Source: Pseudomonadota bacterium
Lineage (GTDB): Bacteria > Pseudomonadota > Gammaproteobacteria > Pseudomonadales > Cellvibrionaceae
Direction: 5' to 3'
Assembly (NCBI GenBank): GCA_023416875.1
Contig: JAEZGT010000305.1
Coordinates: forward strand, 1 to 7,163
Length of the DNA: 7,163 bases
In this document: positions 1 to 5,997 of the stretch, in pieces
Position numbering within the stretch: position 1 is the first letter of the stretch
Layout: the number at the start of each line of letters is the position of its first letter
The notes under the pieces: generated by a model
The model's input: only the letters and a program-made list of their open reading frames with translations
Told to the model about the DNA's origin: nothing
Database searches by the model: none
Position numbers and translations under genes: made by a program

Positions 1-474
1 CCAGAGAGATTTAAATAGAATTTCCGCGGCCGGTGGATAGGGGGAGGTCAATGCAGCAAGGTGGCGCTCGACACGCTCGGTGAATACCGCAGGGCATACC
101 AGCTGCAAATGCCGATCTCCCGCTGCCACTGCCGCCTGCACAGTCGTGCCGCGGGTGTGCACCACGCCGGATTGCGCGTCGCTGATTTCATATTGGCATT
201 TCAGCCGGTGTTCCCATTCCAGCAGTTCCGCGCGAATGCGAATGCGCTGCTGAAAAACCAGCGGCAGAATATATTTGGCTTTTAATTCGACCACAGGAAA
301 AGCATAACCGGTGTCGCGCATAACGCTGTAGTCATAGCCGATTTTACTCAGCAGTTCACAGCGTGCGACTTCGAAATATTTGCAGTAGTTGCCGTGCCAG
401 ACGATATTGAGAGAGTCCACATCAAAAAACGGCACTTCCATGTGAACATCGGCGGTGATGCGCGCTGCGGCCAT
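1..474 (-). CDS. Hotdog-fold acyl thioesterase (4HBT/YbgC-like), partial, runs off left edge
   Basis: I translated this gene directly from the minus strand; it is open for 158 codons to the window edge with no stop. An ATG at 474 follows the ACP-1 stop by 5 bp, so translation is probably coupled; an ATG at codon 12 is a possible alternative start. The N-terminus carries the 4-hydroxybenzoyl-CoA thioesterase/YbgC signature: VPFFDVDSLNIVWHGNY at residues 14-30, with Asp20 as the likely catalytic residue and H27-G28-N29-Y30 as the HxNY element, followed by KYFEVAR. Proteins of this family hydrolyse acyl-CoA or acyl-ACP thioesters and are regular members of aryl polyene clusters, where they may release or edit the polyketide chain. 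The usual length is about 130-150 residues, so the C-terminus is somewhat extended and only a short piece is likely missing. Family call is firm; the substrate is inferred from context. Confidence 0.88.
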   Translation of the reverse strand, partial: MAAARITADVHMEVPFFDVDSLNIVWHGNYCKYFEVARCELLSKIGYDYSVMRDTGYAFPVVELKAKYILPLVFQQRIRIRAELLEWEHRLKCQYEISDAQSGVVHTRGTTVQAAVAAGDRHLQLVCPAVFTERVERHLAALTSPYPPAAEILFKSLW

Positions 475-479
475 ACCGG

Positions 480-746
480 TCACTGTTCGTTTTCGTTGAG
501 CAGGTTAAACACAGCGTCGGTGAGATCGCCGATGGTTTTGATCTGGTGAAAATTTTCGATGGCCACTTTTTTTGATGTCAGCGATTTCAATTCAATCAGA
601 ATATTGACCGCGTCGATGCTGTCGATATCCAGATCCGCGCGCAAGTCTGTCTCTGCAGTCATAGCCGCAGGGTCGAGATCAAATTGCTCCTGCAGAATGC
701 GGGTAATGTACTGATAAATGTAGTCTTTAGTGGGTTTGGAGGACAC
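480..746 (-). CDS. Acyl carrier protein (ACP-1)
   Basis: This is an 88-residue acyl carrier protein. The DSID motif at residues 42-45 marks Ser43 as the site for the 4'-phosphopantetheine arm, within the usual LxxDLDIDSIDAVNI helix-II context. The start codon is GTG at 746-744, preceded by a good AGGAG Shine-Dalgarno site at 759-755. It lies 11 bp after the acyltransferase gene and 5 bp before the thioesterase gene in the same minus-strand operon. It would carry the starter or growing polyene chain as a thioester in the cytoplasm. It differs clearly from the second carrier protein at 2751-3011: this one has ADLDIDSID where the other has GGLGLDSID, which suggests separate partners. A run of seven A residues on the coding strand encodes Lys-Lys near the middle. 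The ACP identity is very secure; its exact cargo is inferred. Confidence 0.95.
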   Translation of the reverse strand: MSSKPTKDYIYQYITRILQEQFDLDPAAMTAETDLRADLDIDSIDAVNILIELKSLTSKKVAIENFHQIKTIGDLTDAVFNLLNENEQ

Positions 747-754
747 GAGTCAAA

Positions 755-759
755 CTCCT
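755..759 (-). promoter_or_regulatory. Ribosome binding site of ACP-1 overlapping the preceding stop codon
   Basis: AGGAG lies 8 nt upstream of the GTG start at 746 and overlaps the TAG stop codon (760-758) of the acyltransferase gene. It supports the GTG start and suggests that ribosomes finishing the acyltransferase reading frame help initiate ACP-1. Confidence 0.7.
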
Positions 760-1585
760 AAGATAGGTTGGCTGGCAGGTCGCTCGCCGGCGCGGGCCGC
801 ATCAAGCAATCCTGCAAATAATCATTTAATTGCCGCGCCTGAATCCCGGCGGGCCGCTCCGTATCGATCACCTGGCGCAAGGTGATTTCCGGCAGAACAC
901 TAATAACAAAGTGAGGTTTGCGCGGCGGCACATCATACCATTTCTGATTTTTCCGCAAGGTGGGAGGCTCGCAACTGAGCCGCACCGGGATGATATTGCA
1001 GCCGGTGGCGACGGCGATATTTGCCGCCCCGCGTTTGAATTTCGGCGCTGCGTCCGTGGTGCGCGTCCCCTCGGGAAAAACGACCAGAGCCTCGCCATTG
1101 GCCAAGGACTGTTTCGCGCTATCGAGCAGAGCGACGCCGTCCTGATCATTGGCGATGTAACCGGCGAGCCGGGCGATGGCGCCAGTGAAAAAATGCCGGG
1201 TCATGGCCGCTTTAGCGATAAAGGTGGCATTGGGGATCAGCGCCATCAAGAACACCGCATCCAGCAGGGTGGGATGATTGGCAATGATCAATTTGCCGCG
1301 GTAGTCGAGCTGGGAGAAATCGTCGCATTGGTAGGAGAGCAAACCGAGGCCGCGCAAGGTGCGGATGTACAACCCGCAGAGCAGGCCTATAACACGACGC
1401 GATACTTTAATTTTGGTGGTGGGGCGGGCGCGCACCAGAACCAGGTCGGCGCCGAGAAAAATTCCGAGCGTCAGCGCACCCACACCAAACAAGGCGAAGG
1501 CAAAACCGGTCGCCATCACACGCCAGGCTCTATCGAGCAGTACCAGAGCAGAAGCTCTGTGCGCAGATTGAATGCGATCAGTCAT
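758..1585 (-). CDS. PlsC-like (lysophospholipid-type) acyltransferase
   Basis: This 275-residue protein belongs to the PlsC/LPLAT acyltransferase family. Motif I is NHPTLLD (residues 103-109), giving the HX4D catalytic pair His104 and Asp109; motif III is FPEGTR (170-175), which in the family binds the acceptor phosphate or headgroup. A hydrophobic stretch at about residues 26-52 probably anchors it in the inner membrane. Such enzymes are standard in aryl polyene and xanthomonadin clusters, where they are thought to transfer the finished polyene from its carrier to a lipid-like acceptor; that role is inferred here from context. It begins 16 bp after the chorismatase stop and ends 11 bp before ACP-1, so it is operonic. 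The ribosome site before the ATG at 1585 is weak, consistent with coupling. A housekeeping phospholipid enzyme is less likely given the neighbours. Confidence 0.92.
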   Translation of the reverse strand: MTDRIQSAHRASALVLLDRAWRVMATGFAFALFGVGALTLGIFLGADLVLVRARPTTKIKVSRRVIGLLCGLYIRTLRGLGLLSYQCDDFSQLDYRGKLIIANHPTLLDAVFLMALIPNATFIAKAAMTRHFFTGAIARLAGYIANDQDGVALLDSAKQSLANGEALVVFPEGTRTTDAAPKFKRGAANIAVATGCNIIPVRLSCEPPTLRKNQKWYDVPPRKPHFVISVLPEITLRQVIDTERPAGIQARQLNDYLQDCLMRPAPASDLPANLS

Positions 1586-1601
1586 AGCGCGAGTCCGCGA
1601 C

Positions 1602-2564
1602 TCACAGTTCTACAAGGGCTTCGATTTCGACCAGAAGCGGTTGGCGGCAGATATCCGCGAGGACGAAATTCAAATGTTCCGCCGGGTACGTCCGCTGCAG
1701 CATTGTGCGTGCCAGTTCGAGATGCTCCGCGTGGCGTAGGTACACGCGCAGCGCACTGAGTTTGGTGATGGAACCGCCGGCCTGCTTCACCAATTGCGCA
1801 ATATTGGCCTGTGTCACCTCCAACTGGCTGGCGATATCGCCAGGCGCCTGGGTGCTGTGGCCGAGAATACTGGCAGTGCCGGAGATGAACAGAAAATCCG
1901 CGCCGCCAAGTTCAATACGAGTCGCGCGAGCAAATGACGGGCTGCAAGGGCCGTATTCACGGGGATAAGTGTACGCCGGCATCTGCAAGGGATTTTCCAG
2001 ATTACGGCTTGGTTTTGGCGCCGCCAGCAGATAGATCACCGCACCTTCCGCATGGTGGCCAACCGCAGAGGCCGCCGGGTATTGCGCCTGCTCCATACCA
2101 TGACGGGTGAAGGCGCGCATCCGGCCGCTGCAAAATTGTTTATAGACTTCCTGGTCGCCAGTTCCCTGATTGATCTGCGGAATCAGGTTCCAGATGCGGA
2201 AGGGAAAAGCAAAGCCGAGCCGCTCGGCAACACCCAGAGCGCGGTCGTAGGCTTGTTCAGTTGCACTCTCGATCTGGTTGCACTCTTCCGGAGAGATCCA
2301 CGTGGCAATGCACAGCAGATCGCCGATTTTGCTCCAGTGACAACGCTCGGTCTGGCCGCGCTCAGCGCGACCGAAGGGGTAGCGGATGACTTCCACACCG
2401 ACGTCACCGAGAGAGCCAAGACCTGAAGAGATATAACCCGTAGCGCCGGGCTCCAGACAATCGCCGGTATAGCCAACGACTGCGAGAACGCCATCCTGTT
2501 TGAGCAAATCCGCCACCTGGGGGGCCGTGTGGACGGAGAGATATTCCTGAACAAATATGGACAT
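1602..2564 (-). CDS. Chorismatase (FkbO/Hyg5/XanB2 family), hydroxybenzoate-forming
   Basis: This 320-residue protein resembles chorismatases, which split chorismate into pyruvate plus a dihydro- or hydroxybenzoate. Recognisable features are RIWNLIPQIN (123-132), YKQFCSGR (141-148) and YPAASAVG (162-169), followed by a RidA/YjgF-like C-terminal half with SGTASILGHST (228-238), LRVYLRH (272-278) and ADICRQPLLVEIEA (303-316). The Glu residues of that last motif (313, 315) are in the region that holds the catalytic glutamate of the family. In xanthomonadin producers XanB2 gives 3- and 4-hydroxybenzoate; here the next-door ligase and carrier proteins suggest the same job of supplying an aryl starter. 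The product type (3,4-dihydroxydiene, 3-HBA or mixed 3-/4-HBA) cannot be read without an alignment. It is first in the minus-strand operon, starts at ATG 2564 with no strong ribosome site, and lies about 70 nt downstream of a good promoter. Older database labels may call it a pteridine-dependent deoxygenase-like protein. Confidence 0.9.
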   Translation of the reverse strand: MSIFVQEYLSVHTAPQVADLLKQDGVLAVVGYTGDCLEPGATGYISSGLGSLGDVGVEVIRYPFGRAERGQTERCHWSKIGDLLCIATWISPEECNQIESATEQAYDRALGVAERLGFAFPFRIWNLIPQINQGTGDQEVYKQFCSGRMRAFTRHGMEQAQYPAASAVGHHAEGAVIYLLAAPKPSRNLENPLQMPAYTYPREYGPCSPSFARATRIELGGADFLFISGTASILGHSTQAPGDIASQLEVTQANIAQLVKQAGGSITKLSALRVYLRHAEHLELARTMLQRTYPAEHLNFVLADICRQPLLVEIEALVEL

Positions 2565-2635
2565 AAATGCCGAATCGACAGCCCCCGCGCGTAATTATGA
2601 TCTCAGGGGCCAAATACCGCTGATTAAAAGGCGGG

Positions 2636-2649
2636 GATTGTATACAATC
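2636..2649. promoter_or_regulatory. Perfect 14-bp palindrome, candidate operator
   Basis: GATTGTATACAATC is its own reverse complement. The core TTGTATACAA looks like sites bound by dimeric GntR/FCD-type repressors, but the cognate regulator is not in the window. The palindrome contains TACAAT on both strands, so it covers the -10 element of the leftward promoter and a possible -10 of a rightward one. A protein bound here could switch both transcription units together. The palindrome is seen directly; the operator role is inferred. Confidence 0.5.
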
Positions 2650-2665
2650 GCTGCCCCCGTGTTAA
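2637..2665 (-). promoter_or_regulatory. Sigma70-type promoter for the chorismatase operon
   Basis: On the minus strand, TTAACA (2665-2660, five of six matches to the -35 consensus) is followed after 17 bp by TACAAT (2642-2637, five of six matches to the -10 consensus). Transcription would begin near 2630, giving a leader of roughly 65 nt before the chorismatase ATG at 2564. The -10 element sits inside the palindrome at 2636-2649. Confidence 0.55.
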
Positions 2666-2750
2666 GGCGTCCAGCGGTGCGTCGGGGTTTGCGACCGAGA
2701 CGCAACAGCCGCTAAAAACCGAGAAATTTAATAACCCGGATGGACGGACT

Positions 2751-3011
2751 ATGCAGACTCCCGCTCAACAAATCATAGCCCAGTTGCTGGTGGACGCTTT
2801 GAATCTGGAAGGCGTAAAGGCCAGTGAAATCGAACCGGACGCACCGCTGTTCGGCGGTGGCCTGGGGCTGGACTCCATCGACGCGCTGGAAATCGCCCTG
2901 GCCATTTCGCAAAAATTCGGCGTGCAAATGCAGGCCGATGACGAGCAGACGCGCAAGGCGTTCGCAACCCTGGCAACGCTGACTGACTTTGTGGAAACCC
3001 ATAAAAAGTAA
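2751..3011 (+). CDS. Acyl carrier protein (ACP-2)
   Basis: This is an 86-residue acyl carrier protein with LGLDSIDALEIAL at residues 38-50; Ser42 is the phosphopantetheine attachment site. The preceding FGGGLGLDSID wording is characteristic of the second carrier protein found beside the ligase in aryl polyene clusters. It starts at ATG 2751 with a modest GGA-rich ribosome site 6 nt upstream and ends 12 bp before the ligase gene, so the two are almost certainly co-transcribed. Its pairing with the ligase suggests that it accepts the activated aryl acid, but loading could also occur on ACP-1. The ACP identity is secure; the partner assignment is inferred. Confidence 0.94.
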   Translation: MQTPAQQIIAQLLVDALNLEGVKASEIEPDAPLFGGGLGLDSIDALEIALAISQKFGVQMQADDEQTRKAFATLATLTDFVETHKK

Positions 3012-3023
3012 GCAGGCAACGCC

Positions 3024-4439
3024 TTGGCAGACATAGACACACGTCTGGCGCACAGCCGAGCCTCACCTTCCCTGCCGCTGATCTGGCGGGAACTGCCCAG
3101 CCTCTTCGCCCGCATCACCGGCAACCCGCCGGCGCTTGGCGGGCGCAGCGGTGACATCACCGCCGCCGAATTTCTCGGCCACTGCCTGCAGGTCGCTCAG
3201 CGACTGCCCGAGCAGAAGTACGTTATCAACCTGTGCGACAACCCCTATCTGTTTACCGTTGCCTTTGGCGCCGCCCTGCTGCGCCGGCAAACCACCCTGC
3301 TGCCGCAAAACCGCTCCCCTGAAACTCTCCGCCGCGTCGCTGCGGAATACCCGGCTAGCTACTTGCTGCATCACAGCCAACCCGGCGGTAACGCTCCTCT
3401 CGACGATATAGCCGATCTAAATCTGAACCAGTTGTGCCTGGAAACCTCCGCCACTGCTGAAATCCCGACGATCGAGCGGGATTTCGCCGCCGCTATCGCG
3501 TTTACTTCCGGCTCAACGGGACAGCCCAAACCTATCGTCAAACCCTGGCATACCCTGGTGACCAGTTCGCTCATGAACGGCGCGTGTATGCTGCCACCGG
3601 CAGGCGACCTGGTTCATCAACTCGCCACTGTGCCGCCCCAGCATATGTGGGGTCTGGAAACCGGCGTGTTGATTCCACTGTTCTGGCCGGTCTGTGTCGC
3701 GGACAGCCGGCCGATGTTTCCGCCAGATCTGGTCAAAGCCCTGGGCGACTTGCCGTCGCCACGCCTACTGGTGAGCACGCCCGTGCATCTGCGCGCACTC
3801 CTGGGTAGCAATCTGACGATTCCTGAGTGCGCACGCACTCTCTGTGCCACTGCTCCATTGGCGACGGAGCTGGCAGCGGCCTGCGAAAGCGCGACCGGCA
3901 GCGACCTGCTGGAAATCTACGGCTGCAGCGAAATCGGCTCCACCGCTTACCGGCGCACTGCTGTCGATACTGTGTGGCGGTTGATCCCCGGCCTGGCTTT
4001 TCGCGCGCAGACAGACGCTGCCGAAGCGCCGCGTATTGGCGGGCAGCATCTACCGGAAGATCAGGTGCTCCAGGATCGCGTGGAAATTTCTGCGGACGGC
4101 TTTAAATTGCTCGGTCGCAGTGAGGACATGGTGAATGTGGGAGGAAAACGCGGTTCCCTGATGCAAATTACCCAGGTATTGCTCAGCGCCCCGGGAATTG
4201 CCGACGCAGTTGTGTTTATGCCGAGCGAAGGGGCGACTCGACCGGCCGCCCTGGTGGTGGCGAAGGACACGACCCTCGCCGCGATTCAACGACATTTTGC
4301 CCAGCGATTGGACGTGGTTTTTCTGCCTCGACCGCTATTGTTCGTGGAGAAATTACCGCGGGAGGAAACCGGCAAAATTCATCGCGCTAAAGTGCTGGCA
4401 CTCTACCGCGATACTTTGGCTTACAAGCCGGAACAATAA
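3024..4439 (+). CDS. Acyl-AMP ligase (ANL superfamily), probable hydroxybenzoate-activating enzyme
   Basis: This 471-residue protein is an adenylate-forming enzyme. The phosphate-binding loop TSGSTGQPK is at 161-169, the adenine-binding motif YGCSEIGST at 299-307, the ribose-binding region around Asp352, the hinge motif GRSEDMVNVGGKRG at 364-377, and the catalytic lysine of ETGKIHR is Lys451. It is somewhat shorter than typical acyl-CoA ligases (about 500-550 residues), as seen in ligases of aryl polyene clusters. It would adenylate an aryl acid, plausibly the hydroxybenzoate made by the divergent chorismatase, and pass it to a carrier protein or CoA. The start is TTG at 3024, with AGG 7 nt upstream; no ATG or GTG lies near the expected N-terminus, so TTG is the best choice. 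Its last 19 bp overlap the 3' end of the convergent halogenase-like gene. Family is certain; the substrate is inferred. Confidence 0.92.
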   Translation: MADIDTRLAHSRASPSLPLIWRELPSLFARITGNPPALGGRSGDITAAEFLGHCLQVAQRLPEQKYVINLCDNPYLFTVAFGAALLRRQTTLLPQNRSPETLRRVAAEYPASYLLHHSQPGGNAPLDDIADLNLNQLCLETSATAEIPTIERDFAAAIAFTSGSTGQPKPIVKPWHTLVTSSLMNGACMLPPAGDLVHQLATVPPQHMWGLETGVLIPLFWPVCVADSRPMFPPDLVKALGDLPSPRLLVSTPVHLRALLGSNLTIPECARTLCATAPLATELAAACESATGSDLLEIYGCSEIGSTAYRRTAVDTVWRLIPGLAFRAQTDAAEAPRIGGQHLPEDQVLQDRVEISADGFKLLGRSEDMVNVGGKRGSLMQITQVLLSAPGIADAVVFMPSEGATRPAALVVAKDTTLAAIQRHFAQRLDVVFLPRPLLFVEKLPREETGKIHRAKVLALYRDTLAYKPEQ

Positions 4440-5986
4440 TCCTCACCGATCCACTCTCGCGCCGCCGGTGACATCTGTGCCGGCGCAACCCCTTTCAGCA
4501 GTTCGGCGACACCGCCGGCGACACAGTGCAGGATTTTAATGTTCTGCTGCAAATCGCTCTGCACGTCCGTGTCCAACGGCTTTTGCAAAACATCGTTGAA
4601 AAATTTCAGGCAGGGCACGTGGTACTGATCCAGAAATACGCCGCGCGCCGGCAATACCAGCCGCTGCTTAGCACGCTCGCGAAACAGCGCCTGAATCTCC
4701 TGATTGAGTTCCTGGGTAGCGATCAAATCGTTGAGCAACGGTCGCATTTTTTGGTAATTGCACAGGGCGTCGCGAAAATACAGCAATGAAAGCACACTCC
4801 AGTAATAGGCAATATCCCAAAGGGTTTTTAGCCCCATCATCATCCGATCGCCGAAGCCGCCGTATTGATTGGTATAGAGGCTGAGCGTGTTTTGATAAAT
4901 CGAACGAAAAATCTTTTCGTACACCACCGAATTCAATTGGATATCACTGCCGCGACGATCATCGGCGATCAGGGACGTGATAAAACCGTTGGCAATGGCG
5001 ATAAAGTCGCTGCCCGGTGAATAAAACGGATCGGCAAAAAATCCGGCCTCACCGGAAATCGCCCAGCGATCCGCAGACAGCACTTTTTTGCAGTCGTAGG
5101 CGTAATTCGGCAGCACCACAAAATCGAGGAATTTGGCTCCCGCGATGGCTTCCGCCACCCGCGGCTGATTTTGTGCCAGCCAGCGCAGTGCGTCTTCCTG
5201 GGTGCGGATATTCGCTTCATTAAACACAATATCGTCCGACACAATACCGATACTGGTCACACCGGATTCCAGGGGAATAATCCACACCCAATAACCCGCA
5301 CCGGTTAAATGCACGGTACTTTTCCAGCGCTCGTGCGGCATGGCGCTGCGCGCCTGCCAAGCTTGATCTGCCGTCCAGTCATCGACAATCACCCGCCGGT
5401 CAACGCGAAACCACACCGCATTGGCGCGGTGTTCGCTGGGCGCTTGCAATGAGAGATTTTTTTTTAGAATGGCCGCGCGGCCAGAGGTATCCACCAACCA
5501 ACGCGATTGCAAATTGCGCGCACCGGCGGGGGTGGTGAAGGCTACGGATTTATCATCCGCCACCTGAATTTCACGCACGTCCGCCTGATCGATCAATTCG
5601 ATATCGTGAGCGCGCAGCTGCGCGGAAAGATGATTTTCCAAAACGCCGCGATCCAGCTGATAAGTTGGGATACCAAAGGTTTTACTCGGGCCCAATTCAT
5701 CGCATTCGGAAAAATCCCGCTGCGACACGCCGGTAAACAAGCGCAGACCGAATTTGCGCAAATGGCTGTTATCCAAATGCTGTTGCAATCCCAATTGTTC
5801 GCTTAAATAAAATGAAGCGATTTCAACCGTGGATTCGCCCACTTTGGCAATGGCCGGCGGACGCGGAAAGGCATTTTTTTCGACGACTGAAATATGCAGA
5901 TCCGGCTGCTGTTTTTTTACCTGCAGCGCCAGGCCCATACCGGCCAAACCGCCACCAAGAATAATGAGATCGCGCTTTTCGCTCAC
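4421..5986 (-). CDS. FAD-dependent halogenase-like oxidoreductase (tryptophan halogenase family)
   Basis: This 521-residue flavoprotein has an N-terminal FAD-binding GGGLAG loop (11-16) within a beta-alpha-beta fold, and a GES motif (50-52). Lys78 in HLRKFGLRLF lies where flavin halogenases keep the active-site lysine. WVWIIP at 233-238 fits the halogenase WxWxIP signature, and SGEAGFFADPFYSPGSDF is at 311-328. Flavin halogenases use FADH2, oxygen and halide to chlorinate or brominate aromatic rings; here the likely target is the aryl end of a polyene or a carrier-bound intermediate. The PLESTG glutamate of tryptophan halogenases is replaced (DPFYSPG), so free tryptophan is an unlikely substrate. 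It starts with GTG at 5986 after an AGAGGA site, 11 bp from the upstream gene. A long-run A9 tract lies at 5457-5465. A non-halogenating oxidoreductase of the same family remains possible. Confidence 0.82.
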   Translation of the reverse strand: MSEKRDLIILGGGLAGMGLALQVKKQQPDLHISVVEKNAFPRPPAIAKVGESTVEIASFYLSEQLGLQQHLDNSHLRKFGLRLFTGVSQRDFSECDELGPSKTFGIPTYQLDRGVLENHLSAQLRAHDIELIDQADVREIQVADDKSVAFTTPAGARNLQSRWLVDTSGRAAILKKNLSLQAPSEHRANAVWFRVDRRVIVDDWTADQAWQARSAMPHERWKSTVHLTGAGYWVWIIPLESGVTSIGIVSDDIVFNEANIRTQEDALRWLAQNQPRVAEAIAGAKFLDFVVLPNYAYDCKKVLSADRWAISGEAGFFADPFYSPGSDFIAIANGFITSLIADDRRGSDIQLNSVVYEKIFRSIYQNTLSLYTNQYGGFGDRMMMGLKTLWDIAYYWSVLSLLYFRDALCNYQKMRPLLNDLIATQELNQEIQALFRERAKQRLVLPARGVFLDQYHVPCLKFFNDVLQKPLDTDVQSDLQQNIKILHCVAGGVAELLKGVAPAQMSPAAREWIGEDYCSGL

Positions 5987-5990
5987 GACT

Positions 5991-5996
5991 TCCTCT
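5991..5996 (-). promoter_or_regulatory. Ribosome binding site deciding the GTG start of the halogenase-like gene
   Basis: AGAGGA lies 4 nt upstream of the GTG at 5986-5984 and directly after the TAA stop (6000-5998) of the upstream gene. It supports this start, and the FAD-binding motif begins a normal ten residues into the protein from here. Confidence 0.6.
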
Positions 5997-5997
5997 T

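Larger units (their letters stand above)
2565..2750. other. Divergent intergenic control region
   Basis: These 186 bp separate the chorismatase operon (leftward) from the ACP-2/ligase pair (rightward) and are the only sizeable non-coding stretch in the window. They contain a 14-bp palindrome at 2636-2649, a minus-strand promoter at 2637-2665, and a small imperfect inverted repeat at 2679-2683/2699-2703 (GCGTC/GACGC) that could fold in the rightward leader. A rightward promoter is less clear. One option uses the plus-strand TACAAT at 2643-2648 with a poor -35 (CTGATT, 2620-2625). Another is TTGCGA (2689-2694) with TAAAAA (2713-2718) at 18-bp spacing. No regulator gene or small ORF was found here. 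Confidence 0.75.

Noticed and set aside
61..285. Plus-strand open frame opposite the thioesterase
   Set aside because: The minus strand encodes an intact hotdog thioesterase core over the same bases; the plus-strand peptide has no family features.
830..1759. Long plus-strand open frame (309 codons) opposite the acyltransferase and chorismatase genes
   Set aside because: Its translation is Arg/Gly-rich without recognisable motifs, and it lies antisense to two genes with clear family signatures; it is a by-product of high-GC codon use.
2679..2703. Inverted repeat in the ACP-2 leader as a riboswitch or attenuator
   Set aside because: The pairing is 5 bp with interruptions and matches no known riboswitch pattern; no leader peptide or terminator accompanies it.
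4463..4485. GC-rich hairpin CGCCGG/CCGGCG, 23 bp after the ligase stop, as a terminator
   Set aside because: The stem is only 6 bp with an 11-nt loop, no T-run follows, and it lies inside the halogenase-like coding sequence.
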